In this document: piece by piece, positions 36,118 to 44,430 of the stretch
Position numbering within the stretch: position 1 is the stretch's first letter
Layout of the letters: every line of letters begins with the position of its first letter
Assembly: GCA_963714375.1 (NCBI GenBank)
Contig: CAVQOG010000006.1
Coordinates: 496,001 to 560,000, forward strand
From: UBA5794 sp963714375
GTDB lineage: Bacteria > Actinomycetota > Acidimicrobiia > Spongiisociales > UBA5794
DNA length: 64,000 nucleotides
Direction: 5' to 3'
Notes under the pieces: model-generated
What the model was told of the DNA's origin: nothing
The model's database searches: none
The model's input: the letters and a program-made list of their open reading frames with translations, nothing else
Position numbers and translations under genes: made by a program

Positions 36118-36939
36118 CCATGGGATCAAGTCTTTGACACCACCGAGTACCTCGCTGGGTCGTTCGTGTGCAGGAGCCTCCTCGACTGCTTCGGTACCGT
36201 CAGTACCGGTCAGAACAAGAACCGTGCGCATGCCAGCATTCCGGCCCATTGCGATATCGGTTGTCAGCTGATCCCCAACGACCATTCCACTCTCAGGAGC
36301 AACCCCCAAGAGGCGCATCGCCATCCGACCTGACCACGGTGATGGCTTCCCAGTCACCACTGGTTCGCAACCGGTGGCGTACGCGACCGCCTTGACCATC
36401 GCTCCTGTTCCGGGCATGAAGCCGCCAGCGATCGGCAGCCTTGGGTCGTAATTCGTTGCGAAAAACTCGGCGCCATTCCAGATTGCCTGGCACACCAGAT
36501 CAAGGCGCCGAGCATCAAAACCTGAATCCCTCCCCATCATGACCGCATCAACATGGTCCTCCGATTCGTACGAGACCAGATCGAGATTTCTCGTCTCCAA
36601 TGCTTCGATGAGCCCGGCGTCACCAACACCAAGGATCCGACTCGTCGGGTGCAGCTCCACCATCACCTCAGCGGCCACGAGTGCCGAGGTCACGACTTCA
36701 TCGGCTTTCGCGTCGATCCCCATATCACCGAGCCGTTCCACCCACGTCCCGATCGTCTTGGAATTGTCATTGGTGAAGAACGCAAACCGTATATCGCGGT
36801 TGCGGAGTTCAGCGAGAGTATCGAGGACGCCAGGGAGAACCTGGCGCCCTCTCGCGACCGTGCCGTCAATGTCGAAGATGATGCCCTCGACGGGTCGGCT
36901 TGCAACGGAGGCTCCCCGCTCCTCGGGAGAGGGGCTCAT
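36100..36939 (-). CDS. HAD-superfamily phosphatase (NagD-like) coupled to UbiD
   Basis: A 279-residue haloacid-dehalogenase-fold protein. IIFDIDGTVARGRQ contains the catalytic DxD, FFTNDNSKT the second motif, and VTGKPSPWSGRMA with MVVGDQLTTDI the lysine and acidic motifs. It resembles the NagD/PGP branch. Its ATG overlaps the ubiD stop by four bases (ATGA at 36936), so the two proteins are made from one transcript. In Thauera phenylphosphate carboxylase, the delta subunit is a HAD-type phosphatase, so a role in that step is inferred. A CTAGACC/GGTCTAG hairpin at its stop may end transcription. Confidence 0.85.
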   Translation of the reverse strand: MSPSPEERGASVASRPVEGIIFDIDGTVARGRQVLPGVLDTLAELRNRDIRFAFFTNDNSKTIGTWVERLGDMGIDAKADEVVTSALVAAEVMVELHPTSRILGVGDAGLIEALETRNLDLVSYESEDHVDAVMMGRDSGFDARRLDLVCQAIWNGAEFFATNYDPRLPIAGGFMPGTGAMVKAVAYATGCEPVVTGKPSPWSGRMAMRLLGVAPESGMVVGDQLTTDIAMGRNAGMRTVLVLTGTDGTEAVEEAPAHERPSEVLGGVKDLIPWLDRKV

Positions 36940-38363
36940 CCGAAGTACTCGCTCCAGTTCTCCTTGACATGGGCCGCCATGTCTTCGTCGAGGAAGATCC
37001 TCGCCGGGCGATCCTCGTCTCCCCACTCGTACGGCGTCGTACAGTCGATGATGACCCGCGAGGTCATGAACCGATCCGAACGAGGGAGCGACGGATCAAG
37101 CGGAGTCGACCGACCCCTGCGAAGTATCTGCGTGCCGAATTCGGGCTGATACTTGAAACTCAGGGCATACATGACCTGATCCATGTTCTCGATATCGATG
37201 TCGTCGTCCACAAGAATCACCGTCTTGAGTCCATAGTTCCCAGTGGTGGAGGCGAACGCTCCGAGCCCTACCTGAGTGGAATGGCCGTGATACATCGGTT
37301 TCATCGAGATGATGGCAAGCATCCGACCAGCCGAGGCAGGTGGCCCATAGACTCCGGTAATACCGGGGATCTGCATACGGCGAAGGTCATTCCACAGCGA
37401 CGCTGTCCGGTTGACGCTCATGACCATGTGGGTGTCGGTGGTTGGTCGCCCAACCGTCGTTGACCACAGAATCGGGTCGTTGCGGTGGGTGATGGCCTTC
37501 ACGCGGATGAAGTACTGCTCCTCATCTCCCTTGCCGGAGTAGTGGCCCGTGTACTCACCGAACGGTCCCTCAGATCGGGTCTCGCCTGGGACGATCTCGC
37601 CCTCAACGACCCACTCGGCGCTCGCAGGCACCAGCAGATCCGAGGTCTCGGCCTTGACGACCTCGACAGGCGCTCCACGGAGCGCACCGGCAACGTCGTA
37701 TTCGCTTTCCTCCAGACCGAACAGGGTGCTCCCGCACAAGAACAAGGTTGGGTCAGCCCCCGACACATAGGCGACCGGCATCGGAATCCCGGCTTCCTGA
37801 TAGTCGCGGAAATCGATCTCGCCGTCTTTGGCCTTGATCATGTAGATGCACAGTTCTTGGCTGTCGCCAACCATTGCACGATAGGTGCCGAGGTTCAGTC
37901 GCCCCGTCTTGAGGTTCCTTGTGATGAGGTACCCGGCCGTTCCAAAATAGCGCCCACCGTCTCCGGGATAGAACCAAGGTGATGGGATCTTGAGAATGTC
38001 GGCATCGTCCCCCAGAAGGATGTTTTCCTTCGTTGGACCCGTATCGAGCACTTTTGGTGGCACCAGATTCCCGTGGATACGATCGACCCATTCTTGGGAA
38101 AGGTTCATCAGGCTCGTGTCCTGGGACATGTCAAGTGCAATTGCCAACCGCTCACGAGCCGTCATGGCGCTTGTAAACACGCGCTTGCCCGGATAGTCCT
38201 TGACGTTGTTGAACAGCAACGCGGAGCCACCACCTTGGCGTTCCTCATTCAATTTGGCGACATGGCTCAGTTCAAGGTTCCAGTCAACCTCACGATCGAT
38301 CTCGTGAAGCTGTCCCTCCTCATCAAGTCGCTTGATGTAGGATCGCAGGTCGTCAAATGGCAT
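36936..38363 (-). CDS. UbiD-family (prenylated-FMN) carboxylase/decarboxylase
   Basis: A 475-residue UbiD protein. The N terminus PFDDLRSYIKRLDEEGQL and FNNVKDYPGKRVFTSAM are family hallmarks. RSEGPFGEYTGHYS carries the conserved glutamates of the active-site E-R-E triad, and HWP-like RNDPILWSTTVGRPTTDTH the prenyl-FMN contact. UbiD enzymes add or remove CO2 on aromatic or unsaturated acids. With ubiX and a phosphotransferase pair nearby, carboxylation of an aryl phosphate is the most likely role; ordinary hydroxyaryl-acid decarboxylation is the alternative. ATG 38363 follows AGAAGGAG, deciding the start. Confidence 0.93.
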   Translation of the reverse strand: MPFDDLRSYIKRLDEEGQLHEIDREVDWNLELSHVAKLNEERQGGGSALLFNNVKDYPGKRVFTSAMTARERLAIALDMSQDTSLMNLSQEWVDRIHGNLVPPKVLDTGPTKENILLGDDADILKIPSPWFYPGDGGRYFGTAGYLITRNLKTGRLNLGTYRAMVGDSQELCIYMIKAKDGEIDFRDYQEAGIPMPVAYVSGADPTLFLCGSTLFGLEESEYDVAGALRGAPVEVVKAETSDLLVPASAEWVVEGEIVPGETRSEGPFGEYTGHYSGKGDEEQYFIRVKAITHRNDPILWSTTVGRPTTDTHMVMSVNRTASLWNDLRRMQIPGITGVYGPPASAGRMLAIISMKPMYHGHSTQVGLGAFASTTGNYGLKTVILVDDDIDIENMDQVMYALSFKYQPEFGTQILRRGRSTPLDPSLPRSDRFMTSRVIIDCTTPYEWGDEDRPARIFLDEDMAAHVKENWSEYFG

Positions 38364-38423
38364 GGTGTATCTCCTTCTGGTTTTGATCATGTACGGCAGG
38401 TGCCGCTATTCGCTTGGTTTCGA

Positions 38424-39215
38424 TCATCGGCTCCCTACCTCCGGATCGTCTGGTTCGAACTCCTCGGCACCGAGTCGCGCCGAGATCTCTTTGGCTGCGG
38501 CCATTGCTGCCTTTATGGCTTGTTCGCCGGGTTGATCGCCACTGCGCGACGTGAACCCGACAACCGTGAGGGCGGCAACCACCCCATCAAGGCCCATGAG
38601 CGGAACGGAAACGGCCCGTACACCAAGGAGATACTCCTCGGTGTCATCGACCGCGTAGCCACGCTCGCGCACCAGGGCCAGCTGCGCCTTGTATTCCTCC
38701 GGATCGGTGATCGACCCTGGCGTGAACGCCTGGAGACCGTGTGTGGCAATGAGGTCATCGACATGCTCCTCCGGGAGCCATGCAAGAAACACTCGTCCAA
38801 ACGATCCAGCGGAGAACGGGATTCGCTGACCGATAGCGGCGGACACGTGCAAGCTTCCCACGGGATCTACCTTGTCGATCACGGTGAGTTGATCCTGGTG
38901 GAACGTACCGAGCAGTACCGACTTACGCAGCTCCTTGACGAGCGTGTCCATGTACGGCGCTGCAATGCGCCGCACATCGGTCTGCTCGTGTGCGAGATAG
39001 CCGAGACGGATCAGCGCTGGGCCCAACTGGTATCGGAGGGTGTGCTCGTCCCGAATCAGAAACCGGTGATCGGTCAGTGTTTGGAGGATCCCAAAGGCCG
39101 TGCTCTTGTTCAAGGAGAGCAACCCGACCAGCTCAGTGAGGCTGTACTCGTCCTGGAGCTCGAAGGAGCGGAGGATCTGGATCCCCCGCTCCACGGCAGA
39201 TACCGTCGCTACCAC
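38424..39215 (-). CDS. IclR-family transcriptional regulator
   Basis: A 263-residue regulator. Residues 5-65 are the winged helix-turn-helix (ERGIQILRSF, LTELVGLLSLNKSTAFGILQ), and the rest is the IclR ligand domain (FSAGSFGRVFLAWLPEEHV, ERGYAVDDTEEYLLGVRAVSVP). IclR proteins respond to small aromatic or organic acids. GTG 39215 follows GAGGG by eight bases. An in-frame start at 39326 would put the N terminus across a conserved 65-base element and is less likely. It sits between the synthase operon and ubiD and probably regulates both. Confidence 0.9.
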   Translation of the reverse strand: MVATVSAVERGIQILRSFELQDEYSLTELVGLLSLNKSTAFGILQTLTDHRFLIRDEHTLRYQLGPALIRLGYLAHEQTDVRRIAAPYMDTLVKELRKSVLLGTFHQDQLTVIDKVDPVGSLHVSAAIGQRIPFSAGSFGRVFLAWLPEEHVDDLIATHGLQAFTPGSITDPEEYKAQLALVRERGYAVDDTEEYLLGVRAVSVPLMGLDGVVAALTVVGFTSRSGDQPGEQAIKAAMAAAKEISARLGAEEFEPDDPEVGSR

Positions 39216-39274
39216 AGCTGGTGCCCTCGTTTCCGACGGTGAACCATGGTGCAGGTTGACCAGATGATGTGATG

Positions 39275-39339
39275 AGTTCGCGTCATAGAACCTTGTTCTT
39301 GTCAGAGAACCGTAACCCATCGTCACCGCTACGTCAAAC
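39275..39339 (-). promoter_or_regulatory. Conserved promoter/operator element, regulator copy
   Basis: A 65-base stretch upstream of the IclR gene is repeated at 42461-42525. The first 42 bases match at 37 positions, and an ACGTCAAAC block at the far end keeps the same spacing of 56 bases. Within it is an AGAAC-ctt-GTTCT inverted repeat, and AGAACC also appears twice as a direct repeat. It is likely a binding site for the IclR protein and part of the promoter; this is an inference from the repetition and position. Confidence 0.7.
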
Positions 39340-39356
39340 GACGAGGATCCCGGGCC

Positions 39357-41177
39357 TCAATCAAGGAACTTCACCGTCCCTTCGGTGCCATTGACAAGCA
39401 GCCTTTGCCCGGTCTTGATTCGCTGGGTCGCAAAGCCTGTCCCGACGACGGCCGGTACGCCATATTCACGGCACACGATCGAAGCATGGGACATCATCCC
39501 CCCAATATCGGTTACGGCTGCGGCGATCTTGGAGAACACCGGGCCCCAACTCGGATTTGTGATTGGGCAAACGAGGATCTCTCCGTCCTGTATGTCGGCG
39601 AGTCCGTCGGCGTTCAAGATCACCCTCGCAACGCCCTCTACCGTGCCGGGGGAACCTGCAAAGCCGGACAGGTCGTAGTCGGCATCTTCGGCTGCGTCGA
39701 TTCCAAGCCAATTCTTGACGGAATCGGTCGTGATACCCCACAGCATGATGGTGAAGGGCTCGGTGACAACCTCTGGCGGTTCTCCAAGTGCAGGGAGTGG
39801 CGACCATTCGGAGAGCTTTGCGAACAGCTCCGTGCGCCTTGCAACCTCCTTGGGCCAGTAGGCGGGACCCCGCGCCGGCGTCCCAACACCCCAAGACGCA
39901 ATCAGGTCGTACAGGGCAGCCTCGACCTCGAAACGGTGGAGGTAGAACATGTCGTCGACTTCTTCAAAGAAGCCAGCGTCGACAAAGATCTGCCCGAACT
40001 CGCGCATCTTGTTCCAGAACACCGCGTGATGCCAGTGCTCGACATAGAAGTTGTGGTCTTCAATGAATGGGAACACCGTACGCGCAAGGCCAAGCTGCTC
40101 GTTGAAGTTCTTGAGATCATCGCCATCGAGGAGTGCCGCGTACTCGGTGGAGAGTCGATCCCGCTCCGCAATCACCTCGTCCAGCGGGCGTTCAATACTC
40201 TCGCCAGCCTCGATCTTTCGGATGTAGTCCGCGATCCCAGCAAAGGGGAATGTTTGGTCATTGATCCAGGTCTTGTGGTGGTGGTAGAACCCCGAACCGG
40301 TCGAGAAGTAGAACCAAGGATCCTTGGCCTTCTCAAGCGCCGCGATCCAGCGTTGACCCGCGTCCGATTGTTCGAGCGCAGCAATCACTGCTTCTGGATC
40401 GGCTCCGTTCTTGATCGCATCGCCAACACCCAACTCGACCGCCTTGGCTGCGAGCTTCTTCAGCTCAGCGTCGGGCCGGAACAGAAGTACGTCGATCCCT
40501 GCGACCATTTGAGCCACGACCTGATCAGGTATATCAGGGAAGAGCTGCTTGCAGAACCCGAAGTATGTCAGGTAGGCGGCGTACCCGAGGTTCAAGAACT
40601 CGAAGTGGAGATGCCAGATCTTGTGCATGTTCTCGACGACGCGGTTGTATGCAACCAGGAGATCGTATGCCGACGTCAATCCGCGGCCCGAACGCACGAC
40701 CTCGAGGTCCTCCATCTCAGGGAGAGGCTTGACCTCAACCGCCTTCAATTCCTCGATCGTTTCGCGCGCCTTGTCCTGCCATTTTGCGTAGAGCTCATCC
40801 CAGTTCTGGTAGTAGTAACCGGCTCGCTCCATGAAGTGCGCGACACGGGCGCCAACGACTTCCTCGTCCGTGATGGCGTTCGCGCTGATGTAGAGACGAC
40901 CGTTGAGCACCCGATGGTCGATGCCAAGGGCAGGTGGCACGATGTAGACCCTGCTGTTCATCTCACCGAGCGCAACCCACCAGCTCTCGGAAGTGATCGT
41001 ATCGAACGGATAGAGAACATCAGGATGATGCATGCCGTCAAAGAACCAGAACTTCGACTCTTCGAGCTCCCTGCGCTCCTCACTGAACAGGTAGTAGTAC
41101 GGGTACAGATCCTCCCAGCCCTCACAACCCTCTGGTGTGGGAACCTCGAATGGACTTGGGAATCGTGTGTCGGTCAT
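39357..41177 (-). CDS. Phenylphosphate synthase-like large subunit (PEP-utiliser mobile domain)
   Basis: A 606-residue protein. The last 100 residues form the phosphohistidine domain of PEP synthase: DIGGMMSHASIVCREYGVPA, with the catalytic His at 564. The first 480 residues are a mostly helical region lacking the ATP-grasp domain. Size and His position closely match subunit 1 (70 kDa, His569) of Thauera aromatica phenylphosphate synthase, which receives the beta-phosphate of ATP and passes it to phenol. It needs the ATP-binding partner encoded upstream. The substrate here is unproven. ATG 41177 follows GGGAGG. Confidence 0.85.
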   Translation of the reverse strand: MTDTRFPSPFEVPTPEGCEGWEDLYPYYYLFSEERRELEESKFWFFDGMHHPDVLYPFDTITSESWWVALGEMNSRVYIVPPALGIDHRVLNGRLYISANAITDEEVVGARVAHFMERAGYYYQNWDELYAKWQDKARETIEELKAVEVKPLPEMEDLEVVRSGRGLTSAYDLLVAYNRVVENMHKIWHLHFEFLNLGYAAYLTYFGFCKQLFPDIPDQVVAQMVAGIDVLLFRPDAELKKLAAKAVELGVGDAIKNGADPEAVIAALEQSDAGQRWIAALEKAKDPWFYFSTGSGFYHHHKTWINDQTFPFAGIADYIRKIEAGESIERPLDEVIAERDRLSTEYAALLDGDDLKNFNEQLGLARTVFPFIEDHNFYVEHWHHAVFWNKMREFGQIFVDAGFFEEVDDMFYLHRFEVEAALYDLIASWGVGTPARGPAYWPKEVARRTELFAKLSEWSPLPALGEPPEVVTEPFTIMLWGITTDSVKNWLGIDAAEDADYDLSGFAGSPGTVEGVARVILNADGLADIQDGEILVCPITNPSWGPVFSKIAAAVTDIGGMMSHASIVCREYGVPAVVGTGFATQRIKTGQRLLVNGTEGTVKFLD

Positions 41178-41261
41178 GTGTCTTCCTCCCCATCTGGTAG
41201 TTGGCGTTCACGTTCGTAGTGTGTTCTTTTCGGGTTTCGGCGCGGGCTTTGCACTCCTCCG

Positions 41262-42449
41262 TCAGTGGACACCGCCGCTCTCGGCGGGATCCGAATCAAT
41301 CGGTCGCAGCCTCACTCCGGTGCGAAGGTTCGCAACGATGAAGTCCAGGGTTGAGCGGTTCGACTCCGACACCTGCACCCTGTCCTGGTCGCTCCACACC
41401 GTCTCAGGCCGACTCTGGAGAAGGAGAACATTGTTGGGTGGTTCCAGATCGGTGTCGATCGCCCACTCGAGATCCTGGGGGCGCTGATGGTGTCCTTCGA
41501 CACTGCGCGCCACACGGCTGAGGGCGATGATTTCGTCGTCAGAAAGACAGGGGACGTCGCGACGATCGTCTGGTACCTCGGTCTTTGCAACTCGTCGCTC
41601 GCTTGGAATCGCGCGATACTCGATCATTTTTGACGACACCGTCCGTCGCGCGATCTTCATGGCGATCTTGTCGACAAGGTAGTTGTCAGGCGTCACCTCG
41701 CCAGATGCCACGGATTCGCCGAGCCCCCAACTCGCATCGATGGCGACCTTCGAGCGATCGCCGTTGATCGGGTTGAGCGTGAACATGACACCAGCAGAGC
41801 GTGCGTTGACCATCTTCTGGATACACACGCTCATGTAGACCTTCTCATGGGCGAACCCCCGCTCCATCCGGTACGCGATCGCCCTGGCGGTGTACAGACT
41901 TGCCCAACAGCGCTTGACGTGGGTCAGGACATCATCGATCCCCACGACCCACAAGAAGGTGTCTTGCTGACCAGCAAAGCTCGCTCCTGGAAGATCCTCT
42001 GCCGTGGCGCTCGAGCGCACGGCTACGGGAAGGTTGTCGCTCTCGGAATCCGAACCGCTCGGACCCGAGCACAACACAACAAGCTCCTCATACCCGGCTC
42101 GGATTCCTGCTTCAACAGCGGGGGGCATCGGCCTCTCGATGATCTTCGATTCAATTTCATCGCTGATGGCGTTGAGTCCGTCGACGTCGTCGGAGTCGGC
42201 ACCTTCGAGAATCCGAGCGATCTCTCGTTCCAGTCCTCCGTCGCCGAGCATCGCGCGGTATGCGTGCGTCGTAACGGCGAATCCGGGTGGGACGGGTACT
42301 CCCGCGCGAATCATGCTTCCGAGACCCGTGCTCTTGCCCCCGACGAGAGCGACACAGTCGTCATGACATTCCTCGAATTTGAGGATGTACCTCGTGTCCG
42401 CCGTCACGTTTGCTGTCCGTTGGGACAGATTGTGATGCAGATGACCCAC
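41262..42449 (-). CDS. Phenylphosphate synthase-like ATP-binding subunit
   Basis: A protein of up to 395 residues with the ATP-grasp half of PEP synthase. ALVGGKSTGLGSMIRAGVPV starts it, VAVRSSATAEDLPGASFAGQ and SAGVMFTLNP bind ATP, and LEWAIDTD and LLQSRPETVW end the domain. Subunit 2 (40 kDa) of Thauera phenylphosphate synthase has the same layout. It transfers phosphate from ATP to the His of the large subunit encoded 84 bases downstream. A GTG at 42449 starts it 12 bases below a conserved element; GTG 42407 is an alternative start. The third Thauera subunit (CBS domains) is not found nearby. Confidence 0.87.
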   Translation of the reverse strand: MGHLHHNLSQRTANVTADTRYILKFEECHDDCVALVGGKSTGLGSMIRAGVPVPPGFAVTTHAYRAMLGDGGLEREIARILEGADSDDVDGLNAISDEIESKIIERPMPPAVEAGIRAGYEELVVLCSGPSGSDSESDNLPVAVRSSATAEDLPGASFAGQQDTFLWVVGIDDVLTHVKRCWASLYTARAIAYRMERGFAHEKVYMSVCIQKMVNARSAGVMFTLNPINGDRSKVAIDASWGLGESVASGEVTPDNYLVDKIAMKIARRTVSSKMIEYRAIPSERRVAKTEVPDDRRDVPCLSDDEIIALSRVARSVEGHHQRPQDLEWAIDTDLEPPNNVLLLQSRPETVWSDQDRVQVSESNRSTLDFIVANLRTGVRLRPIDSDPAESGGVH

Positions 42450-42460
42450 AATATCTGAGC

Positions 42461-42525
42461 AGTTCGCGTCATAGAACCTATTTCTTGATACAGAACCGTA
42501 ACGCGCGCGTCCTCGGACGTCAAAC
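42461..42525 (-). promoter_or_regulatory. Conserved promoter/operator element, synthase copy
   Basis: The partner of 39275-39339, located between ubiX and the synthase operon. It keeps AGAA-cctat-TTCT in place of the AGAAC-ctt-GTTCT palindrome and all of the first 19 bases. It probably drives or controls transcription of the two synthase genes. Confidence 0.7.
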
Positions 42526-42548
42526 AGAACCCAGGCTGTCTCCTGAAA

Positions 42549-43112
42549 TCAGCCGCCACCCCAGCGTTGGACGAGGTTGTTGTCGATGCCGAAGAGGTCG
42601 AGGACGCGGCTGGTCGTGTGGTCGATGATCTCCGCAACCGAGGTGGGTCGGTGATAGAGGGCAGGCACGGGTGGCATCACAACCGCTCCGATCTCGATGG
42701 CGCGCACAAGCAGCTTCGCATGCCCGAGGTGGAGGGGTGTTTCTCGAGGAAGCAGCACCAATCGTCGTCGTTCCTTGAGGGTCACATCCGCAGCCCTGAG
42801 GAGGAGGTTGTCGCTATATGAATTGGCGATCCCCGAGAGGGTCTTCATCGAACACGGCGCAACAACCATTCCCATCGTGCGAAACGAGCCGGATGAGATC
42901 GCGGCAGCCACATTGCCAAGTTCGTGAACCTCGTCTGCAAGGCCCTCGACTTCGGCTGGATCGAAATCGGTTTCGAGTTCGATCGTGCGCCGAGCCCCGC
43001 CACTGAGAACAAGGTGCGTCTCAACGTCAGGCACGTCTCGCAGTACCTCGAGAATACGTATGCCGTACACCGCTCCGCTGGCGCCGGCGATCCCCACGAC
43101 AAGGCGATTCAT
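42549..43112 (-). CDS. ubiX: UbiX-type flavin prenyltransferase
   Basis: A 187-residue flavoprotein. VVGIAGASGAVYGIRIL is the FMN-binding start, FRTMGMVVAPCSMKTLSGIA the central active-site segment, and RRLVLLPRETPLHLGHAKLL the phosphate-binding loop. UbiX links dimethylallyl monophosphate to FMN, forming the prenyl-FMN cofactor that UbiD enzymes need. The UbiD partner is 4.2 kb downstream, past the synthase and regulator genes. The repeat element lies between this gene and the next. Confidence 0.93.
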   Translation of the reverse strand: MNRLVVGIAGASGAVYGIRILEVLRDVPDVETHLVLSGGARRTIELETDFDPAEVEGLADEVHELGNVAAAISSGSFRTMGMVVAPCSMKTLSGIANSYSDNLLLRAADVTLKERRRLVLLPRETPLHLGHAKLLVRAIEIGAVVMPPVPALYHRPTSVAEIIDHTTSRVLDLFGIDNNLVQRWGGG

Positions 43113-43203
43113 GTCGACCTTCCCACTTTCCTCACCTCCACCACACGGTGATATCGAAGTACGCTGAAGACGTAAACCTACTCACTGCGAAAGGGGACGT
43201 CGA

Positions 43204-43659
43204 ATGTCGGATCGGCGCAACGACGTTCTTGCGTACCTGAGAAACCACAATGTTGCAACGTTGGCAACCATCGGTCCTGACGGCCCGTGGGCATCGGCTG
43301 TCTTCTATTCCAACGATGGGCTCACCCTCGAATTCTTGTCATCACCGAGGAGTCGCCATGCCCGAAATCTCGCGGAATACCCCCGATGTGCTGCGACCAT
43401 TCACGAGGACTATCGCCTCTGGTCCGAGATACGGGGAATTCAGATTGAGGGAGTCGTCCAAGAACTCATCGGAGCACGGAAGTCAGATGCCCTCACACGA
43501 TACGAAGCGAAGTTCCCGATGATCCGATCCGATCAGGCAGACGCACCGATACGGGCCGCCCTCGAACGGGTGGAGTGGTACGAGCTGATAGCGGATCGCT
43601 GCTTCTTCACGGACAACACACAGGGGTTCGGGCACCGAGACGAGATCTCGATTCTCTGA
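43204..43659 (+). CDS. Pyridoxamine 5'-phosphate oxidase-like FMN-binding protein
   Basis: A 151-residue split-barrel protein. VATLATIGPDGPWASAVFYSNDGLTLEFLSS is shared with pyridoxamine-phosphate-oxidase-like and general-stress FMN proteins, and SPRSRHARNLAEYPRCAATIHED continues the fold. It may bind FMN or F420; the substrate is unknown. AAAGGGGACG upstream is a ribosome site. Confidence 0.78.
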   Translation: MSDRRNDVLAYLRNHNVATLATIGPDGPWASAVFYSNDGLTLEFLSSPRSRHARNLAEYPRCAATIHEDYRLWSEIRGIQIEGVVQELIGARKSDALTRYEAKFPMIRSDQADAPIRAALERVEWYELIADRCFFTDNTQGFGHRDEISIL

Positions 43660-43678
43660 GCATCCGATCGTGGATTGG

Positions 43679-44341
43679 CTACTTGTCGATCTCCGAGGTC
43701 CACCACGCGTCAACAGCTGCACATGCGAGATCAAGGGAGTCTTCAACGGTTCTCCCTGTTGACTTGAGCGGTACCAGCGAATGGTCGCCGCCCTCAATGG
43801 GTGAGAACGAGCCGTTCGGGGCCGATGCGGCAACCTCCTCGACCAGGTCCGGTGGTCCCATCGGATCCCGGGTCCCTGAGATGAACAGTTGGGGAGCCGT
43901 GATCGCCTCAAGATGATCCGTGTCTCGGGGAATCGACTTGCCCATGGCAACGACCGGATAGCCGAAATAGACGAGGCCCGCCGCTGGGAATCCCGCATCT
44001 GCCACGACATGCCCGCCGACCCTGCCTCCCATGGACTTGCCAGCAAGAACGACGTCCTCCGTGTAGGTCGCGAGCCGATTGGCAGCGGCGGTATGCACCT
44101 CGATCAGTTTCGGCAAACGGTCCGGAGCGTTCCTACCTGCCTCGGTATAGAGATAGTTGAACGTCAGCGTCGGAAACCCGAGTGCGGTCAACCGGTCGCG
44201 CATAGCAACCATCCACGCATGTGTTTGACCAGCGCCAGCTCCGTGCGCGAGGACGAATCCTGTCGCCCTCGGCGTTTGTGGCCTTGCGAGTTTTCCGGTG
44301 ACCGGCCCGAGCGGGGTCTTGATCTTGAGCGTACGAAGCAT
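43679..44341 (-). CDS. Alpha/beta hydrolase (KANL3/Tex30-like)
   Basis: A 220-residue protein. VLAHGAGAGQTHAWM is the oxyanion segment, LAGKSMGGRVGGHV the nucleophile elbow, FISGTRDPMGPP the acidic residue, and GGDHSLVP the His. The family has no firm biochemical role. The ATG 44341 is preferred over an upstream start at 44401, which would extend through a GC-rich stem-loop repeat. Confidence 0.8.
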   Translation of the reverse strand: MLRTLKIKTPLGPVTGKLARPQTPRATGFVLAHGAGAGQTHAWMVAMRDRLTALGFPTLTFNYLYTEAGRNAPDRLPKLIEVHTAAANRLATYTEDVVLAGKSMGGRVGGHVVADAGFPAAGLVYFGYPVVAMGKSIPRDTDHLEAITAPQLFISGTRDPMGPPDLVEEVAASAPNGSFSPIEGGDHSLVPLKSTGRTVEDSLDLACAAVDAWWTSEIDK

Positions 44342-44366
44342 GGGGACAGAGCATACGGCAGCCCGT

Positions 44367-44416
44367 GTCCCCCCTTCAGGGGGGACGGGTGAGCGAAGCA
44401 AACCAGGGGGTGTCGG
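44367..44416. repeat. GC-rich stem-loop repeat
   Basis: GTCCCCCC-ttca-GGGGGGAC is a near-perfect hairpin followed by a GAGCGAAGC stretch and an AGGGGG tail. It belongs to the family seen at 50812-50918, 51169-51222 and 59202-59262, and fills the space between the divergent hydrolase and pgl genes. Confidence 0.7.
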
Positions 44417-44430
44417 TTACCGTTTGCGCT

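Noticed and set aside
38073..39242. Plus-strand frame of 389 residues opposite ubiD and the IclR gene
   Set aside because: Shadow of two well-supported genes; no recognisable domain.
39405..41219. Long open frame (604 residues) on the plus strand opposite the phenylphosphate-synthase-like large subunit
   Set aside because: It is the mirror of a recognisable gene with conserved motifs, and its own sequence is rich in His, Arg and Glu with no domain. GC-rich codon bias produces such frames.
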